A stretch of DNA of 64,000 bases, taken from positions 2,652,785-2,716,784 of the forward strand of contig OZ024759.1 in NCBI GenBank assembly GCA_964016885.1, read 5' to 3'. Source of the stretch: Eledone cirrhosa (lineage: Eukaryota; Mollusca; Cephalopoda; Octopoda; Eledonidae). Both the position numbers and the translations under genes were made by a program. A model generated the notes under the pieces. It had not been told where the DNA came from and ran no database searches. It saw nothing but the letters and a program-made list of their open reading frames with translations. Shown one piece after another: positions 38,697 to 48,518 of this stretch. Positions within the stretch are counted from its first letter, which is position 1, and every line of letters starts with the position of its first letter.

Positions 38697-40909
38697 TCAT
38701 CACCATCATCATCATTTTACGTCCACTTTTCCCTGCTTAGAAGAGTTGGACGGGTCTTATTCAGCACAACATCTCTCCACTTTTCACGGTCCTTCGTCAT
38801 CTCCTCGGTAAGTTTCAGCGATCTGAGGTCTGCTCTCACCACCTCCACCCATGTTTTCCGTGGTCTACCTCTACCGCGTCTTCCTTCTACTGGGAATTCT
38901 TGGTACTTCTTTACCCATGAGTCATCCTCCATGCGCATCACATGTCCATACCATCTCAGCCTTTTCTCCTGCACTCTACAACTTATCCCTCTTATACCCA
39001 GTTTCTCTCTCAACTCGTCTATGCTGGGTCATTCACGCACATTGACATTGCACATCCAACGGAGCATGCTTGCCTCATTTCTCTCCAGCTGTCGCATATC
39101 TTCAGCAGTTGCTGCCCATGTCTCACTACCATCCAGCATCGCGCATCTCACACAGGCATCATATAACCGGCCTTTCGTACGCAGTGAGAAACCCTTCTTT
39201 GTCAACAGAGGAAGCAGCTCCCTAAACTTCTTCCAACCCATCCTTATTCTAGATACTATGACCTCGGAACACCCCCACTCCCATGCTAATCTGATCACCT
39301 AGGTACCGGAAGTTATCAACCACTTCTATAGAACCCACCTGCATTAGAAAAATGAGTCTATCACAGCGATTACTACTGCCAACTTTCCCTGTACATCTAT
39401 TGCATACATAGTTTTCCCTACCTGTTAGTTTGCCTGCTATCCCACTACATCTCTTGTGTACCCAAGATCTGCATTGCATACATTTTATGGAATTTATGCC
39501 AGTTCCTTTCCTACATATCGAACATGGCCATTTCCCTGATGGAATCAGAGTATTATCCTCTCTTCTACTTATCAACACTTTTGTTTTAGCTAGGTTCACT
39601 CTCAGTCCTCCTGATTCCAACTGCTGTTTTCATAGCCAGAATTTATTCTCTAGCTCCTCTACTGATTCTGCTATAAGAACCAGATCATCAGCATAGAGAA
39701 GTTCCCATGGACAGCCAGTCTTATACTCCTCTGTTATGGCTTGGACGATTATAATGAACAAGAGTGGGCTGAGGACCGAACCTTGATGTACACTTACTTG
39801 TATCCGGAATTCCTCACTAAACTCCATTCCTATTCTCACTTTACTGACAGCACCCTTGTACATAGCTCACAAGCCATTCCTCTACACCTAGTTTCCTTAG
39901 GGACCACCAGATGACAGATCGGAGTACCCTATCATAGGCCTTCTCTAGGTCAACAAAAGCTAAGTATAGTGGCTTATTCTTCTCTAAGAACCTCTCTTGT
40001 AGTTGTCTCACTAAGAAGAGGGCATCTGTTGTACTTTTCCCAGGCACAAAACCAAACTGCATCTCATCTAAATTGACCCTTTCTCTAATCATTTGCGCTA
40101 ATATTCTCTCTGCCACCTTCATAACCTGATCCATCAGTTTTATGCCCCTATAATTGCTCCTCTCTAGAGCATCCCCTTTACCTTTGGAGCAATTTATGAG
40201 AATACTGCTGCACCAGTCTTTGGGTATGACACCGCCATATATAGCCTGATTGATGATGCGTGCAACTAGTTTAGTGCCTACTTCTCCTGATGCCTTCAGC
40301 ATTACAGCAACTATCCCTGACAGTCCAGCGGCCTTACCATTCTTCATTTCCTTAATTGCCTCTTGTACCCTATATTCGTCAATCTCAATAGCTGGTCCCT
40401 GTCGGGTCTACTGAGGGTAATTTCTCTCTCTCCCATTCGTTCTCCACATTCATCAGTCTCTCATAATGACATTTCCAGGCCTCCTTTTTCTGATCATTTG
40501 TGACACTAAGTACCCCGGCATCATTTCAGACACGCTTATCTCCAACAACATCCTGATTTGTACTAACACACTGCAATGCAGAACACGGCAAGTCTCTGAT
40601 CTTCCCGTCGCAGAACATTGGCAACCCTCCTACTCTCAGCCTCCCTGCATGCTAAGTACACCTGACGTCTAGCTTTTCTCTTAGCGGCTGTGTATCCGTC
40701 TCTACTTCCACCATTTTTCCAAGGCTTCTATGCCAGTCTTTTGTCTCTAATGACCCTATCTACCGTGCTGTTCCACCACCAGGTCACTCTCTGTCTGGTT
40801 GAAGCTCTGCCCCAACCACAAGTTTCTTCAGTAGCCTGCAGTAAGTTGTCACACAAGAAATTCCAGTTATCATTTATGTCATACAACTCTAAATCGTCTT
40901 CTTTTTCGT
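38697..40909 (-). mobile_element. 5'-truncated RTE-like LINE copy (subfamily A)
   Basis: Read on minus: starts near the end of the endonuclease-RT linker, includes RT blocks MKNGKAAGLSGIVAVMLKAS, SNYRGIKLMDQVMKVAERIL, FGFVPGKSTTDALFLVRQLQ and LLYADDLVLIAESVEEL, then the zinc finger KWPCSICRKGTGINSIKCMQ and the C-terminal LRWYGHVMRMEDDSWVKKYQ / GRGRPRKTWVEV region. The (TGA)n tail is at 38698-38716. Frameshifts break it into several open pieces. The 5' junction is at a TG/TA-rich microsatellite near 40910. Confidence 0.92.
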
Positions 40910-41065
40910 TGTATATTTGTGTATATATATATGTGTCTGTATGTATGTGTGTGTATGTATATGTATATATATATATATATATATGTACCGTCCAAACCCA
41001 TGCAAGTGTGGAAGATGGACATTAAACGATGATGATGTGTATGTATATATATATATATGCATATG
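40910..41065. repeat. (TA)n/(TG)n microsatellites with a LINE-tail fragment
   Basis: TA/TG runs at 40918-40984 and 41040-41060 flank CCGTCCAAACCCATGCAAGT...ATTAAACGATGATGATG, about 50 bp matching the 3' end of the subfamily B LINE (compare 57190-57240). Confidence 0.75.
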
Positions 41066-41468
41066 TGGAGGCACATGGCTTAGTGGTTAGAGCATTGGCC
41101 TTGCAATCGAAAAGTTGTGAGTTCAATTCTCAGACCGGGTGATGTGTTGTTTCCTTGAGCAAGACACTTTATTTCACATTGCTCCAGTTTACTCAGCTGT
41201 AGAAATGAGATGATAGGGACTCCAGTCTCTATCATTCCACTGCAAAGTGGTCGTGGAGGTGCCACGGCAAAAAAAGCACCCAGCACTCACTGTAAATGAG
41301 GTTGGTGTTAGGAAGGGCATCCAGCTGTAGAAATCAAACTAGAATCAGTTCCCATATGAGCAAGACAAGGTCAGCTGACCGGACACAGCCCACAACAGGA
41401 CACCCGACTAACCCATGCTACATTGGAAGAACAGACGTAAAATGGTGATGATGATGAACGGTGATGAT
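41066..41468 (+). mobile_element. tRNA-headed SINE carrying a LINE 3' tail
   Basis: The head GGCTTAGTGGTTAGAGCATT (A-box-like) and TGTGAGTTCAATTCTCAGAC (B-box-like) mark a pol III tRNA-derived promoter. The central segment runs TGTTTCCTTGAGCAAGACAC. The 3' half (GTTGGTGTTAGGAAGGGCAT ... CATGCTACATTGGAAGAACA ... AAAATGGTGATGATGATG) matches the complement of the 3' end of the LINE at 59441-59700. It therefore looks like a SINE mobilised by that LINE subfamily. Confidence 0.8.
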
Positions 41469-41487
41469 ATATATATATATATATATA

Positions 41488-41745
41488 ATAAGGAGTTGAA
41501 GGACCCAGCATATTTATCAATGCCAGTACCAGTTGTATCTCAGTGTACTCAATAGGTAATGTAAGATACACATAGTTATTCACTTCAATACAACACACGT
41601 AAAACGGGTGTCTTATAGGGTTCCCGGACTCGAGTTTCGAATGCAGCAGTAAGGTGCACTGCACCATGCATCTGCATATATTATGCAACAATGCACAATC
41701 GGCTTATGCGGCTTCATCGTGGGTATCGCCTAATCAATAACCAAT
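41488..41745 (+). repeat. Dispersed repeat of unknown type, copy 1
   Basis: AATAAGGAGTTGAAGGACCC to GCGGCTTCATCGTGGGTATC. A second copy with scattered substitutions and a small insertion is at 45260-45530. Both directly follow a (TA)n run. No coding capacity; probably a SINE or the 3' end of an unidentified retroelement. Confidence 0.7.
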
Positions 41746-42313
41746 CGATCGACAGAATCCAAACCCCAGCCCATGCCGGTCATGACTGTTTGTGACAACT
41801 GACACGGTAAAGCTATTAGCAACTGGCACCCGACAGGACTCTCTCTCGACTAGCCATCGATTTACAAATTTTACATGGTGGCGGGAGAATAGCAAACCAA
41901 TCTTGTGTACATTGAGTTTTGGTATATGTACGTTTGGTGAACATATGTGTATTTACCTGTAGGTATGTGTGCATTTGCGTTATATGCGTATTTATGTGTG
42001 TATATTTATATACATTTATATAATTATATGTATATATACACACACAGACATTTTTTTATGTGTATTTGGTGTATACGTTCGTATGTGTGCGGGTACAGGT
42101 GTCGCGCGGGTTTATGTATGTGTGCGCGTGTTTATGTGTACGTGCTTGTATATGCCTGCATGGCGGGTGTTTTCGCGTATGCATGTGTATGTACGTATAT
42201 GGATGCGTGTTTGTATATATTTAATTATTGTTGATTTCAATAACGTCTGTCATTTTTGTTCTACAAAGTTATTTACATTATTCTTAACTCTGAGGCCTAG
42301 AATCATTCGGTTT
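41746..42313. other. Intronic sequence with TG-rich microsatellite
   Basis: Unique-looking up to about 41930, then an imperfect TG/TATG/GTGC repeat to 42220. No exon recognised. Confidence 0.5.
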
Positions 42314-42599
42314 CCTAAATAGAATTTTAGTGCACGACTTCAGTTTACCATAAAAGTGGTTTTGGCTTTGCGTGTAATTGTTCTCATCGCTCCACATAAC
42401 AACGTATTATCTTTGTTTTTTCCATTCATTGCCATTAAACGTCTTCACGAACCACCTAAATAGAGTATAAGTCTACGACTTTATTTTTACCATAAACGTG
42501 GTTTTGTCTTTACTAGTAATTGTTCTCACCGCTCCACATAATGACGTATTATCTTCGCTTTTTTTCCGTCTATTGCTAGAGAACATCTTCACGAACCAA
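42314..42599. repeat. Tandem duplication, 141-bp unit, two copies
   Basis: CCTAAATAGAATTTTAG (42314) to CGTCTTCACGAACCA, then CCTAAATAGAGTATAAG (42455) to CATCTTCACGAACCA. The copies are roughly 80-85 percent alike by eye. A related downstream fragment (TTTTTCGAAATATTTACTTC at 42636) also appears at 44468. Confidence 0.7.
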
Positions 42600-42659
42600 A
42601 GTATTGTCTTTCTGTTTTCCTTCGGTTGCAACATTTTTCGAAATATTTACTTCTGCGTT

Positions 42660-42670
42660 CACAAATGCTA

Positions 42671-42701
<31 letters not shown>

Positions 42702-43600
42702 ACAAATACATTCACAAATGCTAATATATATATATATATATATACACACACAACAAATACGCATGCACATACATATATATGAAATAGACACATACGTATA
42801 AACACACTTGCCTACATACATATACATACGTAAAATAGAAAAATATAAAATAAAATAAAAATTAATCAGTCAGACTACATATATACACACACTCCTACAT
42901 AGACACACACATAAGTAGGAGGTAAACATGTACATATATACACACACACTCCTACATAGACACACACACATAAGTAGGAGATAGACGTGTACATTTATAC
43001 ACACACACTCCTACATACACACACATAAGTAGGAAATAAACATGTACATATATACACACACACTCCTACATAGACACACACACATAAGTAGGAGATAAAC
43101 GTGTACATATATACACACACCCCTACATACACACACACAGAAGTGTGTGTCCAAAAAATAAATATGTCAAAATGCCATACGGATATATGCATATATACAA
43201 ATGCATGCATATATATATATACATATATACACATGCATACACACACACAAACATAAGTATATAGATAGAGAGAAGAAAGTAACTAACACACGATAAAAAT
43301 ACATACATACTAAAATACTCATAACAGGGATAAAAAATAAGATATACATAAAAACACATACATATAAAACCATAGACATATACTTACATATATGCATACG
43401 TACACATATACACACACACGCACGCACGTAAAATATACACATACATATACACATATATTCGTGCAAAGAAAGTAACAAAAACAAAAAAATATAAAATATA
43501 TATAAATAATTATACGCACACACACGTGCATACACATATGCTCATGCACACGTGTATATATATACACACATATACATACACACACATATATATACATATA
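42660..43600. repeat. Microsatellite cluster with a minisatellite of about 60 bp
   Basis: TA runs at 42668-42698 and 42722-42745. A minisatellite at about 42880-43145 contains CACTCCTACATAGACACACA ... CATAAGTAGGAGATAAAC in about five copies; CTCCTAC and GTAGGAG form a short inverted pair in each unit. CA/TA-rich sequence continues to 43600. All open frames are microsatellite artefacts. Confidence 0.75.
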
Positions 43601-43696
43601 TATATCATCATCATCATCATTTTACGTCCGCTTTTCCCTGCTTGCAATGGTGGGACCGGTCTTATTCAGCACAGCATCTCACCACTTGTCACGGTC
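43601..43696 (-). mobile_element. 3'-terminal fragment of the RTE-like LINE (subfamily A)
   Basis: About 96 bp, CATCATCATCATCATTTTAC to CTTGTCACGGTCC, matching the first bases of the minus-strand LINE copies at 38698 and 48520. Bounded on both sides by TA/CA microsatellites, so it is either a heavily 5'-truncated insertion or a remnant. Confidence 0.85.
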
Positions 43697-43718
43697 CTAT
43701 ATATATATATACACATAC

Positions 43719-43795
<77 letters not shown>

Positions 43796-44092
43796 CATAC
43801 ATACACATACATATACATATACACACATAACAATACATACACACATATTAATATAAAGAAACACTCACATACATATAAAAAATATGTAATTACACAATTA
43901 CGGAAAAGTTTTGCAATAATTAGAAATGAGAGTAAACACTTATATTACATAGGGCAGACTATAGGAGACAACCTGTGTATGTTTATATGAACACATGTAT
44001 AACACACAACTACAGATACACACCTACATGTATACACACAGGTACACATACACACACAGACAATAAATACGCACACATAAGTACACACAAAG

Positions 44093-44138
<46 letters not shown>

Positions 44139-44139
44139 A
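43697..44139. repeat. (TA)n and CA-rich microsatellites
   Basis: A nearly pure TA run at about 43724-43791, then CATA/CACA-rich sequence and another TA run at 44106-44131. No gene seen. Confidence 0.85.
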
Positions 44140-44729
44140 TATATCTAAAACAGAGAATGTCTGTCTGTCTGACTCCCTAAAACTCGAGAACCACCCAACC
44201 GATTGTTTTCAAACTTTACACATGTAATACTTATGGTCCTGTGAGTGTTTGTGATCAAAGAATATTTCAAATTTTCAATGCCCTAGAGACCGCATTAGGC
44301 GATTTAGCGATCTCTCTCTATAATTCTTAGTCTTTCTTTTTAGATAGATACATAGATATAACGTTGCACCCTTATAATATCTGTCTGTATGTCTGGCAGT
44401 CTACATTACGACATTATGACGTTATATGCGTGTGTGTGTGTGTGTATATATATATAGTGTGTAACGTTTTTCGAAATATTTATTTCTGCGTTCACAGATT
44501 GATTTTTTTAGTTTCAGAAGATCCCGTCAAGGGTGAAAGCAGCGATACTTTGCTTAAACTTTAATCTGTTATTTTAATATATATATATATATATATATGT
44601 AAAGTTATATTTAAAATTGTTGGGTTATAACTAGTAAATATTTATAACTGATATAAAAGCACTCGACAAATATTTGGAGTATATTTACAATATTAAATAA
44701 ATGGAAAACTATATTTATAAAACCATATC

Positions 44730-44795
44730 TATTTCATTATATATATTTCGGGGATATCATATTAACAATATGCTATGCCTTCATCAGACAAAATA
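44730..44795 (-). ncRNA. Hammerhead-like motif, left palindrome arm
   Basis: Exact mirror of the motif at 44950-45015; see that entry for pairing. It lies on the minus strand. Confidence 0.55.
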
Positions 44796-44949
44796 CAATA
44801 TAAACAGTTTTATAGATAAATATATTCGACATACCGTAATAAACATCAACTTCATTTGAAGAGGTTTACGCTAGCGTAAACCTCTTCAAATGAAGTTGAT
44901 GTTTATTACGGTATGTCGAATATATTTATCTATAAAACTGTTTATATTG

Positions 44950-45015
44950 TATTTTGTCTGATGAAGGCATAGCATATTGTTAATATGATATCCCCGAAAT
45001 ATATATAATGAAATA
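44950..45015 (+). ncRNA. Hammerhead-like motif, right palindrome arm
   Basis: Stem I TATTTTGT (44950-44957) pairs with ATGAAATA (45008-45015) including two G-U pairs. Core CTGATGA is at 44958-44964 and GAAA at 44996-44999. Stem II after an A-C first pair: GG, C-C mismatch, ATA, G-A mismatch, CATATT, loop GTT, AATATG, TAT, CC. Stem III is an AT..AT mini-hairpin and the cleavage triplet is AUA. The C-C mismatch at the fourth stem II pair is shared with the motifs at 34433 and 37763. Confidence 0.6.
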
Positions 45016-45055
45016 GATATGGTTTTATAAATATAGTTTTCCATTTATTTAATAT

Positions 45056-45092
<37 letters not shown>

Positions 45093-45225
45093 TCATGTAC
45101 AGATATTTTTGCATACACAATAACAAAATATAAACATACGTATTTATTTCAAGAGGCTCGATAAGGATAAACAAATATATAAGAACCCTAGAGCAAATCC
45201 CGAGCAAAGCCGGGCCATTCTGCTA

Positions 45226-45227
<2 letters not shown>

Positions 45228-45259
<32 letters not shown>
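45228..45259. repeat. (TA)n microsatellite
   Basis: Pure TA run between the Helitron-like end and the second copy of the dispersed repeat. Confidence 0.9.
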
Positions 45260-45261
<2 letters not shown>

Positions 45262-45530
45262 ATAAGGAGTTGAAGGACCCAGCATATTTATCAATGCCAG
45301 AACCGGTTGTATGTCAGCGTACTCAATAGGTAATGTAGGATACATTCCCAGAGTATACACATAGTTATTTACTTCAATACAACACACGTAAATGGGTGCC
45401 TGTAGTAGTTTCAGGACTCGAGTTTCGGCCACACTTAATGTAGCAGTAGGCTGCACTGCACCATCCATCTGCATATATTATGCAACAATGTATAACCAGT
45501 GCATGTGGCTTCATCAGTGGGTATCACCTT
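45260..45530 (+). repeat. Dispersed repeat of unknown type, copy 2
   Basis: AATAAGGAGTTGAAGGACCC to GTGGCTTCATCAGTGGGTAT. Similar to 41488-41745, with an extra segment (ACATTCCCAGAGTATACACA region). Ends about 270 bp before exon B. Confidence 0.7.
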
Positions 45531-45804
45531 TCTTAACCATTTACTTTAACTATATACATATATATAAGATTCAAAAGTAAAAGGTTAAGGAAGGTAAAAG
45601 AGTGCAATTATGTATAGAAAGGAGAAGTTTTCGGTGCATAAAAAGACTCAGTAAAGGGAAGAAGTCAATAAGTGAATAATATAGGTGTAATATAAAATAA
45701 GTGTTGAATGTGTGTGTTGGGTGTGATGAAAGTGGAGGCTGATTGAAATAAGAGAGAGTGTTGAAGGTAAAATAGTGTAATTATATATATCTGCTATATT
45801 TCAG

Positions 45805-45951
45805 TTGGATAAATCCCCAGATAAAGACAGAAGGATTACTAGCAGAGCCAGTATCAGGAGTACAAGAATTGGTCGAGTCAAGTCAAATTATGATAGTGTT
45901 ACGGACCTTGGAGCCTTTGCAGACTCTGATATTGAGGAAACTGATTTACCT
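45805..45951 (+). CDS. Exon B of the same gene
   Basis: 147 nt (49 codons, phase 0 at both ends) between acceptor TATATTTCAG (ends 45804) and donor CCT|GTAATT (45951/45952). The peptide starts LDKSPDKDRRITSRASIRST and ends near SDIEETDLP. It is basic and serine-rich first, then acidic, typical of a disordered linker. It is free of stops and of recognisable transposon similarity. The phase-0 start joins exon A across a 13.96-kb intron full of mobile elements. The donor has weak exonic bases, so the 3' boundary is less certain than the 5' one. Confidence 0.65.
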
Positions 45952-47192
45952 GTAATTATCTCACCTCTCTCATCCATATCTCTCTCTCTCTGTCTCTCTT
46001 TCATCCCTCTCTCACTCTCTCTCTCTCTCTTTCTCATCCCTCTTTCTCTCTCTCTCATCCTCCTCTCTCTCTTATCCCTTATTTCTCTCTCATCCATGTC
46101 TCTCTCTCTCTCTCTCTGTCACATTTACCTTCTCTCCCTGTCCCTCTCTTCTAATACACATGATATACAGAATATATTACTACGTTTTATATATATGTAG
46201 TATCTTATATTACTACATGTTATATATATAATATCTCATTATAGTTCATCGTAATACACTTATGTTGCCATGTTATATGCATGTGACATTTCACAATACT
46301 ACGTGATGTTTCACTATATATTCTATATGGTATCTCACAATTGTACATGTGATATTTCACAATACTACATGTGATGTCTCACTATATATACTATATGGTA
46401 TCTCACAATGTTACATGTTACACTACATGTAATATCTCACACCTATATGTGACACTAAATGTGATATCTCACACCTATATGTGACACTAAATGTGATATT
46501 TCACTTTATGCAACATTTATGCTACATTTTGTAATACCTCACTATACTACATGCTGTAATACCTCTCTATACTACATGTAATACCTCACTATACTATGTG
46601 TTGTAATACCTCACTATACTACATATTGTAATACCTCACTATACTACAGGTAATACCTCTATACTACATGTAATACCTCTATACTACATGTAATACCTCT
46701 ATACTACATGTAATACCTCACTATACTACATGCTGTAATACCTCACTATACTACATGTTGTAATACGTCACTATACTACATGTTGTAATACCTCACTATA
46801 CTACATGTTGTAATATGTCACTATACTACATGTTGTAATACCTCACTATACTACATGTAATGCCTCACTATACTACATGTTGTAATACCTCTCTATACAA
46901 CATGTAATACCTCACTATACTACATGTTGTAATACCTCTCTATACAACATGTAATACCTCACTATACTACATGTTGTAATACCTCTCTATACAACATGTA
47001 ACACCTCACTATGCTACATGTTATAACACCTCACTATGCTACATGTTATAACACCTCACTATGCTACATGTTATAACATCTCACTATGCTACATGTTATA
47101 ACACCTCACTATGCTACATGTTATAACATCTCACTATGCTTCATGTTTTAATACCTCACTATGCTACATGTAATATCTCACACCCTCTACAG
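45952..47192. repeat. Intron between exons B and C filled by low-complexity and minisatellite DNA
   Basis: A CTCTCT-rich tract at about 45961-46140 follows the exon B donor. From about 46195 to 47175 there is an irregular minisatellite of 20-25-bp units built on CTATACTACATG(TTG)TAATACCTCA, turning into CTATGCTACATGTTATAACACCTCA in the last 200 bp. It reaches to about 15 nt before the exon C acceptor. Confidence 0.85.
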
Positions 47193-47304
47193 TTCTCAGG
47201 TTACAGGATGGACGACAACCTCACCAAATTAACCAGTAAATGTTATACGTTGTTTCCCTATGATGGATCCCAGATCCGTGTCTTATCGGAGCAGTTCCTA
47301 TGTG
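47193..47304 (+). CDS. Exon C of the same gene
   Basis: 112 nt between acceptor CCCTCTACAG (ends 47192) and donor GTG|GTAAAC (47304/47305). It encodes FSGYRMDDNLTKLTSKCYTL followed by FPYDGSQIRVLSEQFLCG, and ends in phase 1. The Y.LFPYDGSQIRV pattern suggests a small beta-rich unit that continues into exon D. Reading past the donor meets a stop within three codons of GKPTI, which supports the exon end. The upstream intron is filled to within about 15 nt of the acceptor by a TACATG-type minisatellite. Confidence 0.7.
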
Positions 47305-47423
47305 GTAAACCAACCATTTAAACTTGTTCTTTATTTATTTATTCATTTATTTATTATTCACAGTTGCTTATTTTTCACTTATGAAAACAGTAAAAAAACA
47401 TCCTGTGGGATAAAACTTCTTAA

Positions 47424-48165
47424 CCCGTTAGCATTTAAACTGGCCAGAATTTTCTCACATCTCTCTGTTCAAACCAGCTGTAACTGGCTACTCATACTGA
47501 TGTTAAAGTATTGTTCTCAATAATATCAAAATTTCATAGATTCGATATTATGTGAGATAATTTTAAAGCCTTTACCATGGAAATATAATAGTATATAGAG
47601 AGTATTGTAAATGATAAAGGGTTAAACAACCTGCTGAACATTCAGGTGTGAGCTGTGTCAACAACAATAAGATGCTAGGACTGCAGCCCCTATCATTAAA
47701 ACACCTGAGAAACCTTTTATGAGAAACCAGCTAAACATACATAGGTGTGAGCTGTAACAACATGAGAGGACTGGAGCCCCTATCATTAAAGCACCTGAGA
47801 AACCTCCAATGAGATATAACCTCATAGAAAGACAGCTAGACCTACATAAGTGTGTGTCATAAATTTTATATTTTTCTTCCCATTAGACCCAGTGATCATA
47901 TATTCTCCATCCCCACCCATCCCTACACTCTGTAACATCTTAAAACCTTTAACATTTAAACCAGTCATATCCGGCCAGAATTTTCTCACCTCTTTCTCTT
48001 CAAACTAGCTGTAACTGGCCTCTCATACTGAGGTTAAGGTATTGTTCTCAAAATAAATGATAGCAAAATCTTGTAGATTCAATATTATGTGAGATAATTA
48101 TGTGAGGTAAAGACTTTACCACGAAAATGTAATAGTAAATATAATGTTAAACTGTAACCCTGTCA
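47424..48165. repeat. Two copies of a short dispersed repeat in the intron between C and D
   Basis: CCCGTTAGCATTTAAACTGG ... TTTCTCACATCTCTCTGTTC ... at 47424-47600 and a diverged copy at about 47945-48140. Between them, at 47640-47850, a unit with TGAGCTGT...ATGAGA...GCCCCTATCATTAAA occurs twice. Probably MITE-like; no coding capacity. Confidence 0.65.
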
Positions 48166-48244
48166 TTGTTGGTCCCCCTCTTCCTCTACACCTCCAATGA
48201 CTACAGAGACATCAATATAATAAAGGGTTTCTTGTAATGTCCAG

Positions 48245-48382
48245 GTCCAAAGCATGTGAGATGTTCGGTGTTAGTAAATGGCCACGTGTTCACTGTACAC
48301 CTGATGAACCCAACAGATGATGAAGCTCTTGAACCTGATGTCTTCCCTTCATCTCCCATGAAACTTAGTTCACCAAGTTCAG
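48245..48382 (+). CDS. Exon D of the same gene
   Basis: 138 nt between acceptor GTAATGTCCAG (ends 48244) and donor CAG|GTAAGC (48382/48383), phase 1 at both ends. Joined to exon C it reads G-PKHVRCSVLVNGHVFTVHL, then MNPTDDEALEPDVFPSSPMK and a serine-rich end. The C-D junction gives a motif of the form YP-DG-x-I-x-V...G.KxVxCxVxxxGHxFxVHL. This faintly recalls the repeated beta units of large axonemal proteins such as SPAG17, but the assignment comes from memory of the pattern only and is weak. No further exon was found between 48383 and 64000. Confidence 0.7.
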
Positions 48383-48518
48383 GTAAGCTTTGACTACTTT
48401 TATTGAGGTAATTTTCTTAGATATTTGACTGTGGGCTTATTGACTTATTGATAATATATGCTAAGGCATACATTTAATGGTGTGTGTATGCATATCTGTC
48501 TCTCTCTCTATATATATA

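Larger units (their letters stand above)
44686..45059. repeat. 374-bp perfect inverted repeat with no spacer
   Basis: The two 187-nt arms meet between 44872 and 44873 in TTACGCTAGCGTAA. By direct comparison, every base of 44686-44872 pairs with 44873-45059; no mismatch or indel was found. The outer ends ATGGAAAACTATATTTATAA and the ATATATATTTCGGGG segment match the Penelope-type terminal sequence near 34100-34200 and 57260-57320. Each arm carries a hammerhead-like motif pointing outward. Confidence 0.93.
44140..45226 (+). mobile_element. Second Helitron-like segment (tentative), host of the palindrome
   Basis: Starts TCTAAAACAGAGAATGTCTG (GTCTGTCTGTCTGACTCCC follows) and ends with a short CCCG...CGGG stem (45199-45214) and CCATTCTGCTAG at 45226, followed by T. 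A 3' hairpin about 8-10 nt before CTAG is typical of Helitrons. Contains a (TG)n run at 44430, a 374-bp palindrome, and no coding sequence. Confidence 0.45.

Noticed and set aside
41080..41150. Functional tRNA gene
   Set aside because: The tRNA-like segment is degenerate, followed by SINE body and LINE tail, and repeated at 52820; it is a SINE head.
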